Shown in pieces: positions 46,847 to 58,140 of a stretch of DNA of 64,000 bases (position 1 is the first letter of the stretch; every line of letters begins with the position of its first letter). A model generated the notes under the pieces. The model was not told the origin of the DNA and did not search any database. It was given only the letters and a program-made list of their open reading frames with translations. The DNA lies in the NCBI GenBank assembly GCA_003254905.1, contig QANU01099176.1, forward strand, positions 142,136 to 206,135, read 5' to 3'. Source of the stretch: Nissolia schottii (taxonomy: Eukaryota; Streptophyta; Magnoliopsida; Fabales; Fabaceae). Made by a program: the position numbers and the translations under genes.

Positions 46847-48044
46847 AAAAACAATTAACACCGTTTTGTCAAAAATAATTGCTGGAGTGAACTACTACTC
46901 CAATATGTTGCCACTCAGCAAGAACAAACAAAGAATGATTAAATCCACAAATCAAATAGTGTCGAGAAACGTTTGTGCATATACCAAAATTTAAAACTAA
47001 ATTAGAAGCCCAACCTACCGTTAATTTTTCACGCCTATGTTTATTCTTTATTTATTTTTTAATCAGAACCCCTAGTTAGGGGAAGTGAAAAGCAAAGACG
47101 AGCAACAATCAAACCCAGCCTCCCATTGAAACAAGTAAGGGAAGGAAAAAGTAAGCACAAACAACGATCGAACTCCTAGCCTAAACCTCACCACCCCTAA
47201 TCATTTAGCACCAAAGAAAATGCCACTCAAGCTATAACTTGATCAAGCGTTTGCTATCACGAGAACACGTCTAATACTAAAAGGCAACTATTAATGTGGA
47301 GGCATGTAAAAATAAAGGGACTAAATAGTTCTGTCAAACTAGTAAGCAGTTTGGTATCGCTTAAGCAAGGTCTCAAATTCGAGACCTTGTGTATGCAGTT
47401 ATCCCTGCTGGAAGATTCACCCGCCATAGCCGGGCCGGGTGCGCAACTCGAGTCAACCCGGATTAGTCAAGGCTACGCCTTGGATACTGGACAGACAACC
47501 TAAAAAAAAAAAAAATACTACACATGAAAGAACTGTCCGGACACCTTATCCAGGTTATCATGCAAAACCAACGAATGAATTGTTTCTGACGATACATGCA
47601 CATTGCTAAAGAAAGATACTAAGTGTAAATCATCAAACTCCAATCAGATATTATCATCAATAATGACTGATATTACCAGTGAAAAAAATAACGTCACCAT
47701 GGACAGAATTCGAACGAATATGAATACAACTCTCTGATGACCACAAAACAGATTTCTACCCAGAACCTAACTTATCTTCCGACATTTAAGAAAGTACTTG
47801 TGTCTTAAAGTAAGATTTACAGCAAGAGACACAGCAGAATGATGATGTTTCTCTAGAAAAGGGGCAAATATAAGAATGCTTCCACTAAAAACTTTTACAA
47901 ATTTATGCATTTCAAAAGCATAATTTAGTATAAAGATTATGAAAAAAATATGCAATCCTTTTATAATCCAGGGAATAGAATTATATGAAAAAAATAAAAA
48001 TAAACAAGCAAAACAATCTGTTTCGAGTATGCTCCATTTGGGAA
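46847..48044. other. Intergenic with a second SINE-like core
   Basis: Apart from the SINE-like core at 47349-47397 no feature is supported. The last 100 bases before 48045 are probably the 3' UTR of the minus-strand microprotein gene. Confidence 0.45.
47349..47397 (+). repeat. SINE-like repeat, copy 2 (core only)
   Basis: GGTATCGCTTAAGCAAGGTC, AATTCGAGACC and CCTTGTGTATGC match the repeat at 27480-27528 with a few changes. Box A is not clear here. Confidence 0.5.
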
Positions 48045-48221
48045 CTAGTCATCATCCTCACCCTTCTTGCCCGGCTTGCGGTATGTTCCCTCGATGACCT
48101 TTGCCATGAACAAGGCAGTGTCTGCTAGCTTCGCGATGTTAGGTAGGTTATAATTCTGAGCCAAGTAAACCCCACAAACTGTCCCTGATATGAAGGAGAA
48201 GCAGCTCCTGATTATACCCAT
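48045..48221 (-). CDS. Short transmembrane mitochondrial protein 1-like microprotein (58 aa)
   Basis: The minus strand encodes MGIIRSCFSFISGTVCGVYL followed by AQNYNLPNIAKLADTALFMA and a charged tail ending KKGEDDD. The GxYLAQNY.(I/L)PN motif is the hallmark of the STMP1 microprotein family, a mitochondrial inner-membrane protein linked in animals to respiratory complexes. Residues about 5-22 form one membrane helix. The Met chosen is the family start; the frame stays open for 55 more codons upstream, but a good acceptor (CTCTCTCTCAATAG) lies 34 bases before this ATG, so the upstream part is probably intron plus 5' UTR. The length is a little over the 47 aa I recall for the human form. Function in this plant is inferred from homology only. 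Confidence 0.82.
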   Translation of the reverse strand: MGIIRSCFSFISGTVCGVYLAQNYNLPNIAKLADTALFMAKVIEGTYRKPGKKGEDDD

Positions 48222-49522
48222 CCTCACTTGAGTCCTTGATGTGAAATTTCTGCTATTGAGAGAGAGGTCGTTTTCACAAGAATCACTGTCAGAAAATAAG
48301 AAAATCATCATGTGGTCAAAATCATATGAAGAAGTGCTTGTAGATATTCTGCATGGTTGGCTATTGACCGCAGAACACAGGAACAATAGATATAAAAAAT
48401 ACCAATAGATTTACTTTCGAGTTTGTTTCTTCCCATCAATAGTATTTGGATGTGAAAAGTTCCTCTAACCTTTAATCTTGTGGGTGCTTGACCAACAGGA
48501 AAACTGGCTCAGAGCTGGACAAATTTAAGCTACATGAATCTAAGCAAGGAGTGACCCCTTCAGTTTAAATTTAAACCAATTCTTATTTCTGGTTTCCTTC
48601 AATTTATTTGACTCAACAGTTATTTAAAATAAAAGGGTAAACTAAATTGACCTTGAGACTTAATGAAATTACATTCAGCAACACCCCCTCCATTTATAAA
48701 ACATTACCTTGACCCCTGAGTTTTACAAAACAATACACTGACCTGCTTAAGCCCCTAAATTCTAAATTTTAAAAAATTAATAAAACACATAAAATGGATA
48801 TTTTTTCCTTAACTTTGGGATAAATGTAGAAGATTGTGCATTAAAGAATTTTTATATTTAATGATAACTTTAAAATTTTGAAAATTAGTTTGAGATAAGG
48901 GAGGTTAGGGTAGGGTGGACACAGAGGGCTACTAAATGTAATTTCATTAAACCTCAAGGAGGTTAATGTAATTTACCCTAAATAAAAACCAGTATTGAAT
49001 TTATTTATTTTTTATCACCTAACAAATTAGAATTTAATATTAACCCCCATCACCCTTAGCTTTTGATAGTTTGTGAGCACGCCTAGTGTATCAAATTATA
49101 CTTCCAAATATAAGAATTCTGCATATTTTTAGAATTGTATCACTATAGTAACAAGACTAAAATTGTACAAGTACCTCATAGAACAAGACAATAAACCTCA
49201 AACCAGTTGCAGTCGAAGCTATGTATCTTCGTGTGTCAGTCTAAAATACGAAAACTGTTCATAAAGGTCTTTGATCATATAAACAAATAAGGAAGCATAT
49301 CACTGAATCAAGGAAATAAATTACTACTTGCATGTACTTCATCTTCTCCAGAATCCTCATTTCAAAGGAAAACAAATAAACATATACTAATGCAGTAGAA
49401 TTTTAAAGCATGTCTACAAGTAGATAATGAATGGTACCTGAATACCTTATCAGAGTTCTTGCATTTCCCACAACTTGAAATAAAAAATTTGTACTCAGTA
49501 ACCTATATTTGTCATCAAAGCG
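48222..49522 (-). other. Upstream region of the microprotein gene
   Basis: Two candidate splice acceptors on the minus strand (after CTGACAG and after CTCAATAG, plus positions about 48256-48290) suggest a 5' UTR intron. The first exon and promoter are not identified. A MITE occupies 48634-48979. Confidence 0.4.
48634..48979. mobile_element. MITE, 346 bp, with inverted ends of about 40 bp
   Basis: The left end (GGGTAAAC...TTAATGAAATTACATT) and the inverted right end (GGGTAAATTAC...TTAATGAAATTACATT) agree over about 42 bases. AAATAAA flanks both sides. No coding capacity. The element probably lies in the 5' intron or promoter of the microprotein gene. Confidence 0.8.
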
Positions 49523-49527
49523 AGACA

Positions 49528-52417
49528 TATAACACCCTAGCTAGCTGCTTACGCTTAAGTCGCAAACAATGCTCACTAGATTGTTATTTGCTTTGGTTGG
49601 AATACTTATAGCCCTTTATTATTTGTGAAATACTTGTTACGTCAAAATTATGAACCGATTTAAAACTTTTTCCCTTCTTGGAATATGGTATAAAATATGA
49701 GCAGCGCTTAATATAAATCATATAATGCAAACGATAGAGCTTCGGGCTTAGTGAATTTCAAACATAACAATCAGACAAGTAAACACACATATGGTCCATC
49801 ACATATATTTATAATAATTTACATAAGTTATACAATATCCAGTACACATATATTAAGTCAATTTGATCACAACACTTAACTAAAAAACTTTAGGGCTAAC
49901 TAGAACACCACTCATTTAGCCCTTCCAAAACTTCTTCATGATTGACCTCCTTGGGTATAACTGCTCCATGTGACGGTCCCTCACTGCTCATCTCTTTGGT
50001 AGGTGTCAGTTCCTGGAGTCATAAGCGAATGGGGGTGAGAACGTTGCGTTTTCGATGGGAAACCTTTGACATTGGGGATTTCTTGTTATTTCGGTTATGA
50101 TCTAGGTCACTCAAGAGATCTCTAGGTATCAAAGTATACTAAAATCCCTACTTATTATTATTGTCTATGTTAGTCTTGAGTAGCTTTATTTACTTTACGA
50201 GGTGACCGAGTTCTTCTAATCTTTACCCTAATTATTAGGGGAACATCTTCATATCGTCATATCGTTTCTTAAGAACCTTGTATTCATAGACGTACTTTAG
50301 CATTCTCTTATACATAACATAAACATAGATCACATATGCATGAGGGGATATGGGGTTCTCTTACGTGCCCTGGGGCTGCGTCCTTCTTGGTCTCGTATGT
50401 CCTCCTCCTTTGTAGCTATGGCCGTTCAGCTTCAACCTACTTCTATTTCCGTATCGCGACGACCAGACAACATTATAACCTGAGTGGTAGCTAACCATGA
50501 GTGCACGATGGCATAATTCTTCAATCAACGATAGGGAATAACCATCCGAATTGGGGGATGGCGAGGGTTCTACCCTATCAACGCAAACAGGAGTTGGAAT
50601 CATTCATTCTTTCTCGTTGGCATGCCCTATCGACGCGACCACGAGTGTACATCCACTTTCTGGCCCGCCCTCTCGACGCGACCAGAAGTGTTCTTTCTTA
50701 ACTTTCTTTGGGACTTTGTGACGCCATGTCCTTGAATCATTCATCTATTTATCTCTCCATTCTTTCCATCATAAACCAATCCATCTTACCGGACTGGTGA
50801 GGGGCTTGTCCTGTGAACATGCCTTCCCTAGTCATATAACTAAGTTCATCATTAAGGTGTTCCAGGCTACTTGTGACCAGTACCTCCATATAATCTTCAC
50901 TTATTTCCTATGTTCACTTATGTGCTTGTCATAGTTAGGTGATCATTCATCTAATTATCTAAGGTTGTCCTAACACTCTAATGACAACCTGTTCCTCATG
51001 ATGCATTAATAATAACATATAACATTCGTACAGTTAATCACATATATCTTTTATGCCTAATTGATGGTGTCATAGTGCTTGTTGGGATCTTTGTACACTT
51101 AAGGTTTTCTTCAGTGGCTCAGCAGTCCTTGAGGTTCGCTCAGCGGCTAGAGCTTTCAGGTCGCTAAGCGGTTTTTCAACGTTGCTCAGCGGTGCACTGA
51201 AACACGCAGGCCGCTTAGCGAGTTTCTTCAGTCGCTCAGCGGACTGACGCGAATTTCGTGCCCTAGCTTGTCCTCTTAAACATGCTTCTTGATTCTTTCA
51301 AAACCTAACCTTTCCCTCAACATTTTCCATCAAAAACTTATCCTTTTATCTTTTAAAAACCTTTTCAAAAACCATTGTTTCACCATCAAAACTCTAAGCA
51401 TGGATAAGTATACTCATATCCCAGTCAATTCATAGATATGCACTAACGGTTTCCAAGCAATTGTCCATAATTTCAACTTCATAAACATAACATAAATCAT
51501 ACATAAGAGCATCATAACAAGCCACAAAGACTGGGAAATTGGTTTACCCACTTGTGGAAACGACTCCAAATGATTATCGGAAACGGCGCAGAAACCATAA
51601 GTGCTCGAGTGCTCCGAGGTTCCGTGTACCTTGTTATTGAACGAGTCCTAGAGTATGTGTATTAGGGTTTTTCTTAGGGAAATAAGGGAAATATAAAGGA
51701 ACAGGGTTATGGGAAATTTGTGATTAGGTTTGTGTAGTGAGTTTCTGTATTTGTATTTCAACAGAGTAATGACTGAGCGTGTAAACGGAACGTGTTTATG
51801 CAAGCTCTTGTATATGACAATGGCAAGAGCCATGGGAGGCTTTATATAGGCCTTGGGGTCGTGGGCTTCTTCAAATTCTCCCTTGAAAGTTTAATGACAA
51901 TGAATTGTTTATGACATCATCCATGACATCATGTGATGAGTCACCTACATGACTCATCCTATGTCATGATTTCATTTGACTATTTGACTAGCAAGGCGGC
52001 CAAATTTTGGCCGTGTACTCTCTAGAGCATGGCCGTGTGTGGCCATGAATTTTACGCCCACTTCTGCTCGTGTTTGGTCGTTAGTTGTTCGTGTACTTCG
52101 TGTACGGATGTCCTAAAAATATTTCAATCCCAAGATTATGATCTACTAATTTTTCTTATGACGAATTTACCTCAATCCAAGGTATTTGTAAATTTATCTT
52201 CATAAAAGTGTTCTTTACGAATACCTCTGATACACAATTAAATTCTGGCGACGAAAGGTAATTAGTCTGTGGAATTTAACGAAATCGCGAATTATTACCT
52301 TTACGGACGTTTTTGAAGTAGGAGTTTATGTTTCTAAATTTTTAACCTAGATAGAGAGCTTGCATATGTATTTATTTGGCGAGATTTTCACAAAAGGAAA
52401 AAAAACGAGATGTTACA
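49528..52417 (+). mobile_element. Solo LTR, 2890 bp, with AGACA target duplication
   Basis: AGACA is at 49523-49527 and 52418-52422. The element starts TATAACACCC (TG changed to TA) and ends GAGATGTTACA, the inverse-paired termini usual for chromovirus LTRs. No gag-pol and no second LTR are found, so this is the product of LTR-LTR recombination. Its last 360 bases are homologous to 18150-18589. A cluster of CGCTCAGCG motifs lies at 51115-51245. The length is large for an LTR, so further nested insertions inside it are possible. Confidence 0.82.
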
Positions 52418-53122
52418 AGACACGTCATTGATCTAGAAACATTTAAACTAGAAAGTGGAATTTAATACACATTACATACCATGTTCTATTGGGCTTATGA
52501 CATGTGCCCTGTATGAGAAAACATTAGAACAATGATTTGCCCCTATACTTGTAAGACAGGATTGAATGATCTGACTCTTCTCTACAATTAGAGGTGGAAG
52601 TAGGCCAAGTTGGGCTTTGGCTTAGGTAGGCTTGGCCTGTATCACAAATATATGACCTAAGCCTAAGCTAGAGCATATTACCTAACATAGGATATTTTTT
52701 AAGGTCTAGTCTAGCCTAAAAGCCTACTTAGAGGCCTACTTCAAACAAAACCCTTAAATAGGCCAAAAAGCATACTCTAAAACAGGCCAAAATGCATTTA
52801 AATAGGCCAAAGCTTATTTCTAAATAGGTTAAAGCATCTAAATTGATTTGAACCTATTTTTAAATTTTTTTTTCATAAAAGATGGATACCATTAATTAAG
52901 ACAAAGAAGAAAATAATACAAGGATGTTAGAGGACAAGAAATCCTCTAAAAAGTAACAAAATAAAAGAATTTAAACAAAAATACAAAGGACTCCAATCTC
53001 TCAACATATTTGAGAGAAGACCATGATCTTTACACTAAGTGGGAGCTAAACATCTCATCCAAAGGACCTGCTTGTCCAAAATTGTCATTAAAAATTCAAA
53101 AACTACGCTCTAACCCGATACA

Positions 53123-53344
53123 CTAAATAATGTCAAAAATAGCACAATGCCACAAGAATTTGGCTTCCTTCCTTTTCTTACAGCCAGCAAAGTGAGCCAA
53201 CAAGAAATGTTCAAGGACAAACCCAACATTCACCAACAATATCAAAAAGAGAAATCCAAAATGATTCAGTCGAAGAACAATGCAAAAACATAAGATGAAC
53301 AGATTGAGAAGCACCACAAATTACACAAATCTAAGGGGAATTAG
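53123..53344 (-). pseudogene. LINE reverse-transcriptase zf-RVT fragment (3' part)
   Basis: The minus strand reads ICVICGASQSVHLMFLHCSS followed by TESFWISLF, the CxxC...HxxxxHC finger and Trp of the zf-RVT domain of plant LINEs, then stops. The upstream half of the domain is at 58039-58140; across the MULE the two halves join in one frame after removing one target copy. Confidence 0.75.
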
Positions 53345-53639
53345 CCTTATGGAACAAGGATACTCTAAACTAAGCATATCACTTTAGAAGGTAAAGTGAG
53401 AAATTTCATACTTGGATCAATAAAGTGAATTTTTTACTAAAATACCCCTGATACACAAACAAATTATCAAAAATACTCCTATTTCCAAACATTTAACAAA
53501 ACTACCCCTGTTTTGGTTGACGTGGCATTCGCGCTCTACGTGGCAATCCACGTCAGATTGGCCTACATGTTTGGCAAATAGTGCTGAGATTCGCCAACAA
53601 GGTTGCCGAATTCCTATTAAATTTGGCAACCCTATTGGC

Positions 53640-54190
53640 GAATTGGACTAACCCTAACCCTAATCAAACCCTAGCCCTAAACCCTAATCAACCGATTTGG
53701 TGAATTAGGAATTTGCCATTCGAGTTGGCAAATTTGAACCCAGCCCATATAACCCCAACCCTAACTAAATCCTAATAAACTCTAATCAAACCCCAACCCT
53801 AAATCCTAATAAACCCTAATCAAATCCTAACCCTAAACCCTAATCAACCGGTTTGGCGAATCATCTAAGTTGGCGAATTTGAACCTGACCCATAACCCTA
53901 ACCCTAATCAACCAGCTTGGTGAATTCAATAGGAATTCGCCATTCGGGTTGACGAATTTGAACCCAACCCATATTACCCCAACCCTAATCAAACCCTAGT
54001 CCTAAACCCTAATCAACCCTAACCCTAAACCCTAATGACCCTAACCCTATAAACCTAACCATACCCACAACCTTAACTCTAATTAAACCCTAACTCCAAT
54101 CAAACCTTAACCCTAAACCATAAAAACAAACCCTAATAAAATCATAGCCCTAAACCATAAAAACAAACCATAACCATTACCGTAGACCCT
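53640..54190. repeat. Degenerate telomere-like CCCTAA/CCCTAAA tract inside the MULE
   Basis: Dozens of CCCTAA and CCCTAAA units, many joined as ACCCTAATCAAACCCTA, fill this stretch, mixed with TTGGCGAATT phrases. It lies between the transposase stop codon and the left TIR. The plant telomere unit is CCCTAAA on one strand, but the mix with 6-bp and TCAA-spaced units shows this is not a recent telomere. Confidence 0.85.
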
Positions 54191-54469
54191 ATATAATTCA
54201 TCACAGTGCGCTCCCATATTATTTTCCATTCCCAAAGACCAACATCAATTTAATGGCACCAAGAGCAAAAATCGTTATCTTTTGTCACTTATAATCTTAA
54301 ATGGTTATCTTTTGTCACTTATAATCTTGATTATGATAATAAATTCTTATATAAGGAAATTTGCAAATTCATATAAAATTTCATATAATAAAATACATGA
54401 GTTAAAATATCGTTACACAAGTTTTTATACAAAGTCAACAAAAATCCTAAATTAAAACTAACAAAGCCA

Positions 54470-57400
54470 CTAATGCTGAGTATCAGACCGTGACGGTCTA
54501 GGATTAGGATCAGACGGTCTAGGATAAGGATTAACTGACGTGCCAGCAGGTGATGGATAAATATATGGGAGCGGGTAAGGATACACTGATGAGGGATAAG
54601 AATGTCGTGGTGGTGGTGATAGGTAAGGATATGATGGCGGTGGGTAAAGGTGAGGGTATGGTGGTGGGTAAGCGTGAGGGTATGGATATGGAGCAACTGA
54701 TGGCTGAGATGGTGGGTTGGCAACGTCAACAGTAGGTGTCGCAATGGCCTCATGTGGAGTACTAGGGTGTGTTGAAGACTCAGATGCTTCAGCATTACGA
54801 ACTCGTCTTCGTTCATCTGCTAATCCAGTTCTTCTTCTACGACGTGTCCTTCGATCACCCTGGTCATCGACATCAGTCGGCAGTGGAACGTTAGTCATAG
54901 AAGGAGCTACCTGAAGTTGTTCCCTTGAAATCCGGTCATGCTCCCTTGAGCAATGTTGCATCGGGCCTTGCTCAACGCAATCCATCTCATTTCTAATTCT
55001 GCTTGCCTTAGGTCGTCCTTTTTCTCTGCGCAATCTAGGGTCAGGCACCAATGTCAGATCAGGAGCTGGTGGCCACCATGGTTCATCCTTGATGGGCTCC
55101 CACGGAGCCTCATAAGCTCGAAGAACACTTTCATTTTTATACACATGGTGCACATACTGATGGGGGTCAATCGTCTTGGAAGAACATGCCGCCAATGCAT
55201 GGGAGCAAGGAAAGTGCAATGCTTGAAACATCCCACAGTCACACCAACCTTCTTGAAGGCTTAAAGTAAATTTTTTACCAATTTCTTGTGTTTGAGGGTT
55301 GAATGCCTCTTCAACAAGAAATTTAGTTGTCCGCCTATCAACTAAGGTGGCATGGTGGGAGCTTGCCTTATCGATGTTTGGCAACCAATGTTCATAAAAA
55401 GCATCAGTGTATTGTTGATTATCCACATAAAGCTTCTTTTCGCCATTGGCTTTTCTCTTTACAAAACATTCTACCAATTTAAAATAAGTCATCTGAACCA
55501 GTGCAGTTATTGGTAGACATTTGACCCCCTTTAAAACTTCATTGATACACTCTGGCAGGTTAGTTGTCATATGACCAAATCTTCGACCGCCATCATCATA
55601 TGCTAAACTCCACTTTTCTTTAGGAATTTTATTAATCCAGTTGGATATTTCCTCTGTTTCAGTGAATTTATCCAACTTCGCATCAAATTTTGGTCGACAA
55701 GATTCACGTCCTACAAAATTACAGTCAAGTTATTATTTACCTAGACCACACAGTCATGGATATTTTAAATGAAAGAAACAAATTTATTACCTATGCGCTC
55801 TAGAGTGTTCTTCAATGATACGTTGTGAAACTTGCTGTTGAAATTATTAGCAATGTGACGTAGACAGTACATATGATACGCATGAGGTGGTTGCCATCCA
55901 AGATGCATATTATCCACTGCTGCTATGATGCTCTTGTGACAATCAGATATCAGACATATACCTTGCTCCCGTGTGACATGTTCACGAATACACGATAAAA
56001 ACCAACTCCACACTTCCTTTGTTTCACCATCAACAATAGCAAATGCAAGAGGCAATGGCCTTCGGTTTCCATCTTGTGTAGTTGCAATTAACAGTTTTTG
56101 TTTATATTTCCCATACAAATGAATCCAATCAACCTGAATAAATGGCTTGCAAAACTGAAATCCAAGCACACATGGTTTGAAAGTCCAAAACAATCGAACA
56201 AACATTTGCTTTGAGGAATCAACTCGATTATGCACCACATAGTTATCAGTTTCCAACAAGACAACAGTGCCTGGCATAAAATGCTTCATGGCCTCTAACA
56301 ATCTAGGCAACTTCTTGTAAGATTCTTCCCAATCACCAAAAATCTCAATGCATGCTCTTTGTTTTGCCAACCAAGCTTTTCGATAGGACAAATTGTAACC
56401 AAATATATTTTTAATCCTTTCAAGTATCATGCATATCTCAACATCAGGTCTTGTTCTAACCATGCCCTGTATATACTTCCAAACCAACACAGATCGCAAC
56501 TTCTTATGATCTTGTGTCATAGAGATGTTTACACAAGTGTGAGGTCCATTATATTGAGAGATTTTCCATTGATTACATCTCTTACTGTTAATAGCTCTGA
56601 CTCTCCAATTGCAAGAAGCCCCAAATTGAGAACACTTAGCGGTTAGCCTTTGCGTATCAGAGTGATCAATCTTATAATCTCGATGTCTTCTGATAGAATA
56701 ATGATCTAAAGCTGATTTCACCGCATCTTTTGTTGAAAATTGCAATCCAACAAACAGTTCTTCTTGTGGGCTCCATGTGTCATACTCAGCAAATCCAGTG
56801 CTCTCGGACGGTCTAGCAAATGCATCCCAATTAATTTCTGAAAATTGAGGACAAGGAGGCTTAAACACATTTTCATGAGTAACACTAGCTGGATGAACAT
56901 TGCTAGCAAAAACACCAATTGGAGGGTCAGGGTTAGGAACAGAGCGAATTGGAGAAACTTGATGCACATTAACAAATGCATCAACCTCATCTTCCAAATC
57001 CACACTTAAATCATCATCATCATCATCATCAGCAGCAACAGTAGGGAAATACTCTTCATCATCACTTGTGTCAGATAGCACTTCTTTCATATTGGCTGAA
57101 GTTGTAAGTGGCTCAAAATGTCTTATTGACGATTGCGTGTTAATAGGATTTGAAGGACCACTCTCAATATGCACATGACTCTCTCCCTCCCTTGTGTCTA
57201 CCTCGACAAACACCTCCATAGTAGACACATTTGAATTTTGCTCAAAAGCATCTATCATGCATGTAACATCTTCATCATCAAGCATATCAACACCAACAAA
57301 TTTCGAGCCCGCACCCGACCCTTGTAATAGTCGAAAAACAATTCTTGATAGAAATTGATTCTCTTGTAACTTTAATTTCAAACAAATTTTTCTCTTCAAA

Positions 57401-57525
57401 TCTTCTAGACGCATACCCTTCTTAATTATCATAGATGTTGGGATTGGACCATCATGCATAAACCCACGTTCACCTTCATACATTCTCCCATTCGAATGAA
57501 CGAGCACAATAAGAGATTTCCTCAT
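54470..57525 (-). CDS. MuDR-family MULE transposase, 991 aa, two exons, no disruption
   Basis: Exons on the minus strand are 57525-55791 and 55710-54470; the intron has GT (GTAATAAA) and AG (TTTTGTAG), and the 2976-nt product is open from ATG to stop. Domain order: a PB1-like N terminus (residues 1 to about 110), an acidic run (DDDDDDD), MuDR DNA-binding domain (about 256-330, FVGLQFSTKDAVKSALDHYS), MULE transposase core (VDWIHLYGKYK at about 465, PLPLAFAIVDGETKEVWSWF, ISDCHKSI, YCLRHIANNF), SWIM zinc finger CDCGMFQ...FPCSH (about 735-750) and a Pro/Tyr-rich tail. The core motif reads VDWIHL where DGTHL is usual, but the Asp is kept. It would bind the element's TIRs and cut them. Length and order fit MURA-like proteins with a PB1 domain. 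Possibly active. Confidence 0.93.
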
Positions 57526-58031
57526 TTTCTAATTCTGTTTAAAACACATTTTATGTCAAACATACATACAACATTTACATTATACTACACTACACTATGC
57601 ATCAATTTATCATAAATTGGTACTGATACAGACAACGTACAATACTATACTACTCTATACATCAATTTATCATAAATAGCTAAGCAAACTAATATAACTA
57701 ACAGTTAGATAATCAATTTAAAAAAAAATTAATTCATACATACTAACTGAACTATAAATTTTAATAAATTAAAACTTACAAGTCTATCGCACAAATTGAA
57801 TTCAAGAGCAGTTCGCACAACTAGCTTTGAGAAAAATTTTAGAGAGATAAGTGAAATTTGTTTTGAAACGGGGTATTTTGGTAATTTGTTTGTGTATAAG
57901 GGATATTTTAGTAAAAAACTCTCAATAAAGTTGAAATGGGTCCCACTCACCACTTTATTGATCTAATGGTGAAATCCCTCCACTTTACCCTTTAAAGTGA
58001 GGATGTCTCTATAGAGGATCCAAATCCAGCC

Positions 58032-58140
58032 CCTTATGAGGCCTCAAAACTTACAACATATCATTGGTATTAATTCTATTAAGCACAGTTGTCCAAATAA
58101 AATATTTAACTTTAAGGGAGCTTTGGACTTCCAGTTTGAT
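58032..58140 (-). pseudogene. LINE zf-RVT fragment (5' part)
   Basis: Minus strand KVKYFIWTTVLNRINTNDML, stop, VLRPHK: the start of the zf-RVT domain. It continues at 53344 once the MULE is removed. It shows that the LINE piece was already present when the MULE inserted. Confidence 0.7.

Larger units (their letters stand above)
53352..58031 (-). mobile_element. MuDR-type MULE, 4.7 kb, coding on minus strand
   Basis: Terminal inverted repeats of over 100 bp: GGATACTCTA, TCACTTTAGAAGGTAAAGTG, GGATCAATAAAGTG, TTTTTTACTAAAATA and ATACACAAACAAATTA on the left (53358-53460) all recur in order, inverted, at 57890-58021; the right copy has about 32 extra bases. CCTTATG at 53345-53351 and 58032-58038 is the target duplication (9 bp with changes if extended). 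It holds an uninterrupted transposase gene and a telomere-like tract. It inserted into a LINE remnant. Confidence 0.88.
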
